Shown in pieces: positions 8,759-16,327 of a stretch of 64,000 bases of DNA. The first letter of the stretch is position 1, and the number at the start of each line of letters is the position of its first letter. Under the pieces are notes generated by a model. That model did no database searches. It had not been told where the DNA came from and worked only from the letters and a program-made list of their open reading frames with translations. The translations under genes and the position numbers were made by a program. Source of the DNA: Kiritimatiellia bacterium (GTDB lineage: Bacteria; Verrucomicrobiota; Kiritimatiellia; RFP12; UBA1067); NCBI GenBank assembly GCA_027858965.1, contig JAQIBS010000090.1, forward strand, positions 16,065-80,064, read 5' to 3'.

Positions 8759-10248
8759 GTATTTCGGTAGTACATGTGGTTGCCGGCCTACCGAGGATAG
8801 GAGGGATATCCGAGTGTGTTCCGCAGTTCTGTGCAGGCATGGCTCAACAGGTGAATGTCACCCTCGTTACAACAGGGGAAGAGGTAAGTGATGCAGCCCT
8901 CAATGCCCGTGAGCGGGGTGTTAATCTTCTGGTATGTAAAGCTATAGTCTGTAAACCTCTATTCTTCTCCCTTGAGATGTTATGGAAGTTGCCGGGTATA
9001 ATAAAAAAATCTGATATTGTACATGTTCACTCAAATTGGACTTTCCCTGTCTGGTGGTCCTGTTTTCTTGCATTAAAGTATAGAAAAAAACTTATGATGT
9101 CACCGGAGGGCTGTTTGGCCCCTGAACGGTTGAAGATTTCCCCCTTGAAAAAGAGGTTGGCAGGCTTCCTGTTTGATCGCAGGTTTTTAAAAAAGGCAGT
9201 CCTCATACATGCAACCTGCGAAGCGGAAGCAGCAGACATCAGAGCATATTTGGAAAGTTCTGAATTTGTTAAAGGATTGGAAGCGGCTCCGCCATTGGTG
9301 GAGATGGGTTCTTCCCGCAAAGATGCAAAGATGCAAAGAAAAAAAGGTGGGTCAATTTTAACTAATGAACTAACGAACTCACGAACTAATGAACTGGGAA
9401 TCCCCCGAATAGCTGTGATCCCTAATGGCGTGGATCTAGAATCTTTTGATTCGGTTGTGGCTGACAGTGAATTTATTGATTTGAAATGGCCGGTGTGCAA
9501 GGGTAAGTGCATTGCTTTATTCTTGTCCCGCATACATCCGATTAAAGGGCTTGAGATGTTAATCCAGGCTTGGGGGAAAGTTCAAGATGAATCTTTCACT
9601 GTAAGTGGTGATAAAAGGGATGTTCAGCACTCAACGACCTTATCCTCAGTTCCCGACCACAATTCACAATTTACAACTCACAATTCACGAGCAACCAGAG
9701 ATATAAACGGCTGGTTTCTTTTAATAGCCGGCAGCGGTGATGATAAGTATGTGGAATCGCTTAAACAACAGATCGTGAACGCTGGTCTGAGTGAAAATAT
9801 CAAATTTGTGGGTCCCGTGTTTGGTGATGAAAAAGTTAAGCTAATGAAAGCCGCAGATATTTTTGTTCTGCCAACCAAAAATGAAAATTTCGGAATTGTG
9901 GTGGCTGAGTCATTAGCCTGCAGTGTGCCGGTTATAACAACTAAAGGTGCCCCTTGGTCAGAGTTGATGGGCAACTCTGGTGTTGTAAGTGGTGAGTCGT
10001 TAATGGTAAGTGGTAATGAAGATCACAACTCACAACTCACAACTCACAATTTACATTCACCAGTCGGTCGCTGCGGTTGGTGGATTGACTACGGGGTTGA
10101 TCCCCTGTTTAAGGCTCTACATGAGGCGATCGCCCTGTCCGAAGAAGAACGCAACGATATGGGACAAAACGGGCGCACTCTCGTGGAGCAGAAGTATCAG
10201 TGGAAAGCTATTGCTGAGCAAATGCTCGTGATCTATAAGCAAGCGTAG
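8755..10248 (+). CDS. Glycosyltransferase family 4 carrying three repeat-derived in-frame inserts
   Basis: 497 residues, longer than the usual 380-410. Start ATG overlaps the upstream stop. Core motifs are intact: VVHVVAGLPRIGGISECV at the N-terminus, FLSRIHPIKGLEMLIQAW, and ENFGIVVAESLACSVPVI. The excess length comes from three low-complexity stretches whose DNA is the same micro-repeat seen between genes: about 9312-9408 (CGCAAAGA-type and AACTAACG-type octamers), about 9598-9700 and about 9979-10064 (CACAACT/CACAATT heptamers). All lie in loops and keep the frame. The last codons and the TAG stop fall inside a hairpin of the downstream array. Paralogue of the partial gene at the window start. 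Confidence 0.87.
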   Translation: MSISVVHVVAGLPRIGGISECVPQFCAGMAQQVNVTLVTTGEEVSDAALNARERGVNLLVCKAIVCKPLFFSLEMLWKLPGIIKKSDIVHVHSNWTFPVWWSCFLALKYRKKLMMSPEGCLAPERLKISPLKKRLAGFLFDRRFLKKAVLIHATCEAEAADIRAYLESSEFVKGLEAAPPLVEMGSSRKDAKMQRKKGGSILTNELTNSRTNELGIPRIAVIPNGVDLESFDSVVADSEFIDLKWPVCKGKCIALFLSRIHPIKGLEMLIQAWGKVQDESFTVSGDKRDVQHSTTLSSVPDHNSQFTTHNSRATRDINGWFLLIAGSGDDKYVESLKQQIVNAGLSENIKFVGPVFGDEKVKLMKAADIFVLPTKNENFGIVVAESLACSVPVITTKGAPWSELMGNSGVVSGESLMVSGNEDHNSQLTTHNLHSPVGRCGWWIDYGVDPLFKALHEAIALSEEERNDMGQNGRTLVEQKYQWKAIAEQMLVIYKQA

Positions 10249-10335
10249 CTTGCGTTCAAGAGTACTGCGTGCTGCTCAAAGTGGCTAACGCCACGCTCAA
10301 AGGACCACACAGTGGTGGCAAGGGCGAGGGTGATT
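10238..10335. repeat. Hairpin array with TCAA-type linkers upstream of the transposase
   Basis: A run of small perfect palindromes separated by GTTCAAG/GCTCAAA linkers: arms GCAAGC and GCTTGC around GTA, then arms GTGGC and GCCAC around TAA, then arms GGACCAC/GTGGT around ACA. The first hairpin contains the TAG stop of the glycosyltransferase. The linkers match those of the array at 28097-28308, tying this site to that repeat family. Confidence 0.75.
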
Positions 10336-10473
10336 GCACCCACAGAGCCTCCTTCGCCAAGGCTTCGGCGCCCATGGTGGATGCAATGGAGAGGGTAAAA
10401 GGGAAAGGGCATTTGGTGTTTGCGGAGTTTCGAGTTTTTACACTCGGCTTTGCACTCACTGGGTGGTTGCAAA
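10302..10473. repeat. REP-type block, upstream copy flanking the RAYT gene
   Basis: This roughly 170-bp block contains in order a GACCAC-ACA-GTGGT hairpin, GGCGAGGGT, a GCATGGTGGATGCAA-like segment (present as CCATGGTGGATGCAA), GAGAGGGTAAAAGGG, TTTTTACACTCGG and CACTGGGTGG. The same order recurs downstream of the transposase (11356-11530), so the gene is bracketed by two direct copies, as expected of REP/BIME units served by RAYT proteins. Confidence 0.75.
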
Positions 10474-11379
10474 ATGGGTAATAGGGCGCAGAGGGGCTAT
10501 GATTACAACCGTGCCGGTGTGGCGATGGTCACACTCAAGGCGCGGAAGGGAATGTGGCTATGCCGGATTATGCAGGACTCTTTTGCTTTAACTGAAACTG
10601 GTAGGATTGTTCAAAAGGAGCTGGGGGGAATTCACGGCTTTTATGAGCAGGTAAAGATCGGCCAGTATCAGATTATGCCGGACCACCTTCATGCAATGGT
10701 GCATGTGGTGAGCAATTTGCCTGAGGGGGTGACGTTGCAACGTGTGATTCGGGGCTTTAAGATCGGGGTCGATCGCGTCTGCCGGGAGCGGTTCAGCAGG
10801 GAGAGCTTCCAGGTTTTTGAGAAGGGTATGAATGACAGCCTGGTTTTTGGACGGGAGCATCTTGAACGCGAAGTGGCCTATATTCGAGATAATGTGCGGC
10901 GATATCGTTTACGCAGAGCTAACCCTGATCTGTTCCGGCAGCCTCAACATGCAATGACTTTGGAAGATGGCACGAAATTGTTCGGGTTTGGCAATTTGTT
11001 TCTTTTGAAGCACCCGCGTCGAGTGCGCGTTCAGTTTTCACGAAGTGCAACGGAAGCGGATTGGGAGCGTATAAATGAGGCTTTGGCTGGTTATTTGGAA
11101 CAAGGATATGTTTTTGTTTCGCCTTTTATCTCGCTCTTTGAAAAGCGCGTTTTAAGTGAAGTGATGGCGCAGGGAGGTCTTGCAATACGCCTCACACATG
11201 TTTGTTTTGGAGAGCGTTATAAGCCCATGGGTAAGCTTTTCGATCTTTGTTGTGAGGGGCGGCTGCTGGAGATTTCTGTTGCTGGTGAGTTTGCACGCTA
11301 TGCGCGGCTTGATCGGGCGGCATGTTTGCGTTTGAATGAGGTGACGAGGGAGATTGCGACCACACAGTGGTCGCAATGA
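10474..11379 (+). CDS. REP-associated tyrosine transposase (RAYT, Y1/HUH family)
   Basis: 301 residues from ATG 10474; an upstream TTG in the same frame lies in repeat DNA. YDYNRAGVAMVTLKAR opens the Y1 fold, MPDHLHAMVHV carries the HUH pair of metal-binding histidines (HLH), and VAYIRDNVRRYRLR holds the candidate catalytic tyrosine. RAYTs nick single-stranded REP hairpins. Downstream of the catalytic domain (about residue 150) is a C-terminal extension of about 150 residues. The last eight codons and the TGA stop lie in the REP hairpin at 11356-11374, so the protein ends inside its own target repeat. REP-like copies also occur in two sugar genes of this window. Confidence 0.87.
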   Translation: MGNRAQRGYDYNRAGVAMVTLKARKGMWLCRIMQDSFALTETGRIVQKELGGIHGFYEQVKIGQYQIMPDHLHAMVHVVSNLPEGVTLQRVIRGFKIGVDRVCRERFSRESFQVFEKGMNDSLVFGREHLEREVAYIRDNVRRYRLRRANPDLFRQPQHAMTLEDGTKLFGFGNLFLLKHPRRVRVQFSRSATEADWERINEALAGYLEQGYVFVSPFISLFEKRVLSEVMAQGGLAIRLTHVCFGERYKPMGKLFDLCCEGRLLEISVAGEFARYARLDRAACLRLNEVTREIATTQWSQ

Positions 11380-11530
11380 CGAGGGTAAAAAGGGACCACT
11401 AGCCGCCTACGTCAAGGTTCCGGCGTGCATGGTGGTTGCAACTGAGAGAGTAAAAGGGGAGTGAAATGCCCCTGTTGAATCTGGGTTTTACACTCGGATT
11501 TCGCCCACTTGGTGGGCTGAAAATGGAGTT
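11356..11530. repeat. REP-type block, downstream copy flanking the RAYT gene
   Basis: Starts with a perfect hairpin, arms GCGACCAC and GTGGTCGC around ACA (11356-11374), followed by AATGACGAGGGTAAAAAGG, GCATGGTGGTTGCAACTG, GAGAGTAAAAGGGG, TTTTACACTCGG and CACTTGGTGGGC. It is a diverged direct repeat of 10302-10473. The hairpin plus GGCGAGGGTAAAAAGG tail also appears inside coding sequence at 20863 and 39713. Confidence 0.75.
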
Positions 11531-11536
11531 TCTTTA

Positions 11537-12829
11537 GTGCGTATTCTGTGGCTACATCAATATTTTTCAACCCCGAAAGGCTGGGGCGCTGTGCGGACTT
11601 ATGAGTTCGCCCGGCGCTTTGTTGCAAAGGGCCACAGCGTGGATGTGGTTTGCTGTGATGGGTATGATGACTGGTTATTGGAAGAAGCAGGAGAGCGCGG
11701 CGAAGTTGAGGTAGATGGAATAAAGGTATTCGTCAGCAAAACAAAATATGTTTCGCGAATGTCTTTCAGACAAAGAGTTTTTTCTTTTCTTAAATTTATG
11801 ATCTATGCGAATAGCTTTGTTTTGAAGAATGGTGCGAAATATGATCTCTGCATAGCCTCGAGTGGCCCTTTAACAATGGCCATTCCCGCATTGGCCGGCC
11901 GTTTGATTCATAAACTGCCCTATGTTTTTGAGGTTATTGATGTGTGGCCCGATTCGGCAATTGATGCGGGAATATTGAAGAGTAAAGTTTTGAAGATGTT
12001 GTCGTTCTTTGTGGAGAAGATGGCCTATCGATATTCCGAGGCTATTGTTCTTTGTTCAACAGGGATGAGCGACCGAATTATTAATAAAATCCAGAATAAA
12101 TCTGATATAATTCCAGAACATAGGATGGTTGTGGATGATTTTTCAGTGATATCAATTGAGACTCGCAGTAAAACATATAAGCTGCAAACAATTTCAAACA
12201 GCTGTGATCGTGAGCAGTTTAAGCCAGATATTTGTGTTCGACGAAAGATGCGTGAAAAATGTGGGGTTGATGATGATAAGTTAATTGTGTTGTACTCTGG
12301 GGCGATGGGGGTGAGTAACCAGATCGATGATGTTGTTGAGGCTGTAAATGCGACAAAGGGTAATGAAGGGATAGTTTGGTGGTTTGCGGGAGACGGGGTC
12401 CGGTTCAATGACTTGAAAGCCTTGGAATATCCTGAAAGAGTTAGGTTCTTTGGTAGACTTTCAAAAGTTGAAGTTGCCCGTCTTTATCAGAGTGCTGATG
12501 TGAATCTGGTTACATTTATGCATTCTGCTCTTTTTTATGAAAATTCTCCTAATAAGTTTTTCGATGGGATTGCGGCTGGCTTGCCTGCCATTTTTAACAG
12601 GTCAACATGGCTGGGGCCGTGGCTGAGAGAGTATAAGTGTGGTGTTGTATGCGATGGCGATAGTCCAGGAACAAAGATGGCTGAAGAACTTAAGAGCCTG
12701 AGTAAAGATCGCAAACGTTTAAAAGAGATGAGTATTGGAGCCCTTAGATTGGCTGAAGATGTATTCAGTAGGGATCTGCTCGCTGTTAAATATGAGGCAC
12801 TTTTAATTGATTCGCAGGTTCTCCCGTAA
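11537..12829 (+). CDS. Glycosyltransferase family 4 (WbuB-like)
   Basis: 430 residues, GTG start just after the REP block. The N-terminus RILWLHQYFSTPKGWGAVRT is diagnostic of the WbuB-like GT4 subgroup, whose best-known member transfers an N-acetyl-fucosamine unit in O-antigen. Donor-side motifs: VLYSGAMGVSNQIDDVVEA and FYENSPNKFFDGIAAGLPAI. The stop TAA sits inside CTCCCGTAAAGACGCAAAG, a copy of the CGCAAAGA micro-repeat, so the last residues (VLP) are repeat-derived. The sugar specificity is an inference from the subgroup only. Confidence 0.85.
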   Translation: MRILWLHQYFSTPKGWGAVRTYEFARRFVAKGHSVDVVCCDGYDDWLLEEAGERGEVEVDGIKVFVSKTKYVSRMSFRQRVFSFLKFMIYANSFVLKNGAKYDLCIASSGPLTMAIPALAGRLIHKLPYVFEVIDVWPDSAIDAGILKSKVLKMLSFFVEKMAYRYSEAIVLCSTGMSDRIINKIQNKSDIIPEHRMVVDDFSVISIETRSKTYKLQTISNSCDREQFKPDICVRRKMREKCGVDDDKLIVLYSGAMGVSNQIDDVVEAVNATKGNEGIVWWFAGDGVRFNDLKALEYPERVRFFGRLSKVEVARLYQSADVNLVTFMHSALFYENSPNKFFDGIAAGLPAIFNRSTWLGPWLREYKCGVVCDGDSPGTKMAEELKSLSKDRKRLKEMSIGALRLAEDVFSRDLLAVKYEALLIDSQVLP

Positions 12830-12901
12830 AGACGCAAAGTTAAAGTGTTAGGTTTTTCGCGCTCACACATGATTCTAGGTTCTTTTGCCTTTTTAACCCT
12901 T

Positions 12902-12946
12902 TCAACGCATGCAATGCGTTTTCCTAAAAGAACGAAGTTATTTTAG
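12902..12946 (-). repeat. Family-A double hairpin, reverse orientation, before a start codon
   Basis: Two hairpins: arms AACGCAT/ATGCGTT around GCA, a TTCC spacer, then arms CTAAAAgAAC/GTTaTTTTAG around GAA. Read on the minus strand it is the same composite that follows stop codons elsewhere: CTAAA-hairpin, GGAAA, a second hairpin ending GTTGA. It ends 2 bp before the ATG of the GT2 gene. Confidence 0.8.
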
Positions 12947-12948
12947 TT

Positions 12949-13728
12949 ATGAAAATATCTTTAATTACAGCATGTTTTAACAGCGCCTCTGTTATCAGCC
13001 ATGCAATGGATACGATTCTTTCCCAGACTTATAATGATGTGGAGTATATCGTTGTTGATGGCGGATCAACGGATGGTACTGTTGATGTTATCAAGGAGTA
13101 TGAATCGAAGTTTGATGGAAAGATCCGCTGGGTTTCGGAGGCGGATCAAGGGCTTTATGATGCCCTTAATAAAGGCATCCGCATGGCAACCGGTGATGTT
13201 GTCGGCATTCTGAATGCTGATGATTTTTTTCGTCATGAAAAGGTGTTGGAGGAGGTTGCGAAAACCTTTGATGATGATATTGATGCTGTGTATGCCGATA
13301 TTCGTTTTGTTAAGGGCGAGAAGCTGGATCAGGTGACGCGATATTACTCTGCTAAACGCTGGAAGCCATGGATGTTACGCTGGGGATATATGCCGCCCCA
13401 TCCCACCTTTTACTGCCGTCGTGCAAAGTTTGATGAACTTGGCTTTTATAAGCTGGATTATAAGATTGCGGCTGATTATGAGCTGTTGATACGCTTTCTA
13501 TGGAAGGGTGGCCTGCGGACTCGTTATATTAATGATGCCTTGATAGATATGCGGCTGGGTGGTATGAGTACTACGGGTGTTGATAGTACCATAACACTTA
13601 ACCGGGAAATTGCACGTGGCAATCGTGAGAATGGTGTCTATACGAATATGCTGATGCTGTGTTTTAAGTATGTCTTCAAGGTTTGGGAACTAAAGCAACT
13701 GCGTTTCTTTAGGAAAAACAACGGGTGA
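12949..13728 (+). CDS. Glycosyltransferase family 2
   Basis: 259 residues. GT-A inverting fold: SLITACFNSASVISHAMD, EYIVVDGGSTDGTVDVI, then GILNADDFF with the DxD-type metal site, and HPTFYCRRAKFDELGFY at the acceptor side. It is similar along its length to the GT2 at 23370-24140, so a duplication brackets the accessory segment. The C-terminal residues LKQLRFFRKNNG are encoded by a family-A hairpin (13690-13717), whose twin lies after other genes; the original C-terminus was apparently replaced. The start directly follows a reverse family-A element. Confidence 0.9.
   Translation: MKISLITACFNSASVISHAMDTILSQTYNDVEYIVVDGGSTDGTVDVIKEYESKFDGKIRWVSEADQGLYDALNKGIRMATGDVVGILNADDFFRHEKVLEEVAKTFDDDIDAVYADIRFVKGEKLDQVTRYYSAKRWKPWMLRWGYMPPHPTFYCRRAKFDELGFYKLDYKIAADYELLIRFLWKGGLRTRYINDALIDMRLGGMSTTGVDSTITLNREIARGNRENGVYTNMLMLCFKYVFKVWELKQLRFFRKNNG
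13690..13717 (+). repeat. Family-A hairpin inside the GT2 3' end
   Basis: Arms CTAAAGcAAC and GTTTCTTTAG around TGC, followed by GAAAAA. It is translated as part of the GT2 C-terminus instead of following the stop codon, one of several cases of repeat DNA recruited as coding sequence. Confidence 0.85.
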
Positions 13729-13777
13729 CCAAATTTGGATAATGGTCATTGACCAAATTTGGTCATTGGGCTATTAT
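13726..13777 (+). promoter_or_regulatory. Promoter with overlapping 16-bp palindromic operator for the DUF4143 ATPase
   Basis: A perfect palindrome TGACCAAATTTGGTCA occupies 13750-13765; its core CCAAATTTGG also occurs at 13729-13738, 24 bp upstream. The -35 TTGACC (13749-13754) overlaps the palindrome and is followed after 17 bp by TATTAT (13772-13777). Transcription would start at about 13784, at the ATG (13786), so the message is probably leaderless. A dimeric repressor or activator binding the palindrome is inferred; its identity is unknown. Confidence 0.65.
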
Positions 13778-13785
13778 TATCTCTT

Positions 13786-15132
13786 ATGAAAGAGGAATTT
13801 CAGATTCATAACCTGTTTAGGGAGTCGCTGGAGCGCTTTTTAAACGAAGATCCGCATCTGCGTCGTGCGGCATTACAGCCGTTTTCGTATGTTTCACCGT
13901 TGGTGGACACACCGGAATTTCTGGTGCCGGGTATCTTGATGATTACCGGCGGTCGGCAGGTCGGAAAAACAACATGTTTGAAGCAGTTTATTGCGAAGGT
14001 GCTGAGCGATGGGCGGGTGTTGCCAGATCAGCTTTCGTTTATGACTGGAGAGCTGATTCGGGATGATTCTGAACTGTGCCGGGAGATTACGTCAGAACTC
14101 GAGGGTAGAAGTGGTTGGCATCTTATTGTTGTCGATGAAATCAGTTATGTAAAGGACTGGGATAAGGGTGTCAAGTTTCTGGCAGATGCCGGGATTCTTG
14201 AGGAGACTACTCTGATCCTATCGGGATCTGACAGTTCAATTCTACGGGAGGCAATGAAGAGGTTTGCCGGGCGGAGAGGGCGATCAGCAAGGGTCGATTT
14301 TGTGTTCCATCCCCTCGGGTTTGTCGAAACGGTGAAGCTCAAGATTCCTGAGCTGAGCGGATTAGTCACTGCGTGCAGGGATATGGATTACCTGATTGAT
14401 CCACCTGGGTATAAGGAGCATCTTTCTCAGCTTGAAAAACTTTTTGATGAGTATCTTGTTCATGGTGGTTACCTGACAGCGATAGCTGACATTATGAGAG
14501 ACGGAACGATTGCAGATGCAACTTTCAGAACATATGCAGAGTGGTTGCGTGGCGATATTCTGAAACATAATAAGCAGGAAAAGTATCTTTTTGAGGTGCT
14601 GAGGGGTATGATGCGGACCTATGCCTCACAGATATCCTGGGTTTCGCTGGCCAAGCAGCTTTCGATTGAGCATCATAAAACCGTGAGTGACTATGTGGCT
14701 ATTCTTGAGGATATGAACGCGGTTATTATTCAGGAAGCTTTTGCAGAACACACTTTTTCAGCGGCACCAAAAAAAGCTAAAAAACTGTATTTTGAGGATC
14801 CTTTCATTTTTCATGCTGTGGAAAAAATGCTTGGGCAAATGAGTGAGAAAAGTACTCCGGCTTTGGCTGAGAGTGTTGCAGTCGCTCATTTTTATAGAAA
14901 ATATGGGAAGACCTATTACATTAAGGGTAACAAAGGCGAAGTGGATATTGTTTATCTAAAAGATAATATGTTTTTTCCAGTGGAGATCAAATGGTCTGCG
15001 CAGATTCGACCTGAGGATTTAAAGCAGGTCATGATTTATCAAAACGGTTTGATTCTGGGGCGCAGGCGCATGTCGTCTAAGATTGGACATGTGCCGTATA
15101 TATCCTTGATCCGATATTTGCTGGGCAACTAA
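13786..15132 (+). CDS. AAA ATPase with C-terminal DUF4143 domain
   Basis: 448 residues. Walker A GGRQVGKTT (about residue 45), Walker B LIVVDEISYVKDW, sensor-like LILSGSDSS, then a winged-helix region and the DUF4143 end with VEIKWSAQIRPEDLKQV, which resembles a PD-(D/E)xK nuclease core (EIK). This widespread family is often horizontally transferred; function is poorly defined. ATG 13786 is chosen because the promoter predicts a leaderless start there and the residues upstream lie in the operator. The TAA stop lies inside a family-A hairpin. A second family member is at 17091. Confidence 0.85.
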   Translation: MKEEFQIHNLFRESLERFLNEDPHLRRAALQPFSYVSPLVDTPEFLVPGILMITGGRQVGKTTCLKQFIAKVLSDGRVLPDQLSFMTGELIRDDSELCREITSELEGRSGWHLIVVDEISYVKDWDKGVKFLADAGILEETTLILSGSDSSILREAMKRFAGRRGRSARVDFVFHPLGFVETVKLKIPELSGLVTACRDMDYLIDPPGYKEHLSQLEKLFDEYLVHGGYLTAIADIMRDGTIADATFRTYAEWLRGDILKHNKQEKYLFEVLRGMMRTYASQISWVSLAKQLSIEHHKTVSDYVAILEDMNAVIIQEAFAEHTFSAAPKKAKKLYFEDPFIFHAVEKMLGQMSEKSTPALAESVAVAHFYRKYGKTYYIKGNKGEVDIVYLKDNMFFPVEIKWSAQIRPEDLKQVMIYQNGLILGRRRMSSKIGHVPYISLIRYLLGN

Positions 15133-15151
15133 AGAAACTTCGTTTCTTTAG
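15129..15151 (+). repeat. Family-A hairpin at the ATPase stop codon
   Basis: Arms CTAAAGAAAC and GTTTCTTTAG around TTC; the TAA in the left arm is the ATPase stop codon. It is followed by GAAAAAACACTG, a degenerate second hairpin. Confidence 0.85.
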
Positions 15152-15237
15152 GAAAAAACACTGCTCTTTTTTAGGAGGAGCTTGTTTTAAAAATTGGATA
15201 AAACTTGTTTTGCGTCTTCGTGTCTTCTTAAGTGCCA

Positions 15238-15266
15238 TTGACTATTTATGATGCAGGCTGTATGAT
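15238..15266 (+). promoter_or_regulatory. Probable sigma-70-type promoter for the MntA/HepT pair
   Basis: TTGACT (15238-15243), exactly 17 bp, then TATGAT (15261-15266), about 70 bp before the ATG. A second, weaker TTGACT (15301) with TATAAA (15322) lies nearer the gene. The interval 15152-15337 otherwise holds only micro-repeat-like GTCTTCGTGTCTTC. Confidence 0.55.
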
Positions 15267-15337
15267 TTTATTTAAATTGAGTGATGAAATGGTTTTAGTT
15301 TTGACTGTTCTTTCAGCAGGGTATAAAATTTAAAAAT

Positions 15338-15736
15338 ATGAAGTTTGATATTAATAAATTGGCTCAATTGTTTGAAGCAACAGGTCTTTTGGATTTTGCG
15401 TTATTGCTGGGATCTGCCCAGGATGGCGTAGTAAAGGACGGCTCTGATATTGATATTGCCGTAATATTCAAAGCTGATGTGCATGTTGACTATGATGTAA
15501 TGGCAAGGCTCTTCCGCATTGTAGATGAGATTGTGCCGGGGGTAAAATGTGATCTTATTCGTTTGAATACGGCTAGCGAGACGGTGTGTTTTGAAGCATT
15601 AAGAGGCAGGCTTCTTTTTGTGGCTGATGGATGTATGGATCGGTATGCCGACTTTTACTCACGTACTTGTCGTGAGTATGAGGATTACCGTACATGGAGT
15701 GCTAGGCAGATTGAATACCGGAGGTACGCAACATGA
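15338..15736 (+). CDS. mntA: MntA-type nucleotidyltransferase antitoxin
   Basis: 132 residues. LLLGSAQDGVVKDGSDIDIA is the minimal nucleotidyltransferase motif GSx(n)SDID with the catalytic aspartates. Proteins of this type adenylylate the partner HepT toxin on a tyrosine near the HEPN active site and so neutralise it. The stop overlaps the start of the HEPN gene (ATGA), the usual order and coupling for mntA-hepT. It was probably acquired as a cassette: it has its own promoter and the pair is followed by a family-A hairpin. Confidence 0.85.
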   Translation: MKFDINKLAQLFEATGLLDFALLLGSAQDGVVKDGSDIDIAVIFKADVHVDYDVMARLFRIVDEIVPGVKCDLIRLNTASETVCFEALRGRLLFVADGCMDRYADFYSRTCREYEDYRTWSARQIEYRRYAT

Positions 15737-16137
15737 AGTACAATGGTGTGATTGATAAAAAACTGAAGCTGCTGGAAAAGAAGCTCTGCGAGATTGAAAG
15801 CTGGGAGATCACAAAGTTGTCGGATCTGCAGCAAAGCTCTCTGGTTAGCAATGCGCTTGAACGTGGTTTACAGGTGGCGGTTGAGATCATGATTGATGTT
15901 ACGGAGCGAATTCTGGCACGTGAAAAACAACCACCTGGTGATGGTGCCGCAGCGAATATGCATAAGCTAGGGGAACTTGGGGTGTTGAAAGACCCAGAAG
16001 TTTATATGGATATGGTGCGCTTTCGAAATTTCATTGTGCATCGTTATGAATACATTGATTTGGATATTCTGTATGATATCAGCAAGAATAAGCTGAACTG
16101 TTTCAGGGAGTTTGCGAAGGAGATCTATAGCTACTAA
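15733..16137 (+). CDS. hepT: HepT-type HEPN ribonuclease toxin (DUF86)
   Basis: 134 residues, all-helical HEPN domain. The catalytic RX4HXY motif is present near the C-terminus as RNFIVHRY, so the RNase and the tyrosine modified by MntA are both retained. DUF86 toxins cleave RNA or tRNA ends. Start by ATGA overlap with mntA. The TAA stop is inside the left arm of a family-A hairpin (CTAAAGAAAC). Both partners look intact, so the module is probably active. Confidence 0.87.
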   Translation: MKYNGVIDKKLKLLEKKLCEIESWEITKLSDLQQSSLVSNALERGLQVAVEIMIDVTERILAREKQPPGDGAAANMHKLGELGVLKDPEVYMDMVRFRNFIVHRYEYIDLDILYDISKNKLNCFREFAKEIYSY

Positions 16138-16179
16138 AGAAACAATAGTTTCTTTAGGAAAACGCGTTGCACGCGTTGA
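16134..16179 (+). repeat. Family-A double hairpin at the HepT stop codon
   Basis: First hairpin arms CTAAAGAAAC/GTTTCTTTAG around AATA, spacer GAA, second hairpin arms AACGCG/CGCGTT around TTGCA, then GA. The toxin's stop TAA is in the first arm. Downstream to 16327 there is no gene, only two inverted-looking tracts (ACAAAGATCACAAAG and CTTTGTGTTTCCTTGTG). Confidence 0.85.
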
Positions 16180-16327
16180 GTGCTAGATGGTAGTAGGGAA
16201 AAATAATTTAAAACCACAACGCAATACAAAGATCACAAAGAAAACTTAAATAGAAACCGATCAGTGTCAAAACCCATCTTTGTGTTTCCTTGTGTCCTTT
16301 GGTTTCAGATTAACCAGAAGGTTGAGT

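Noticed and set aside
10233..10591. Several short open frames upstream of the transposase on both strands
   Set aside because: They are translations of hairpin array and REP block; none has family resemblance or a ribosome-binding site.
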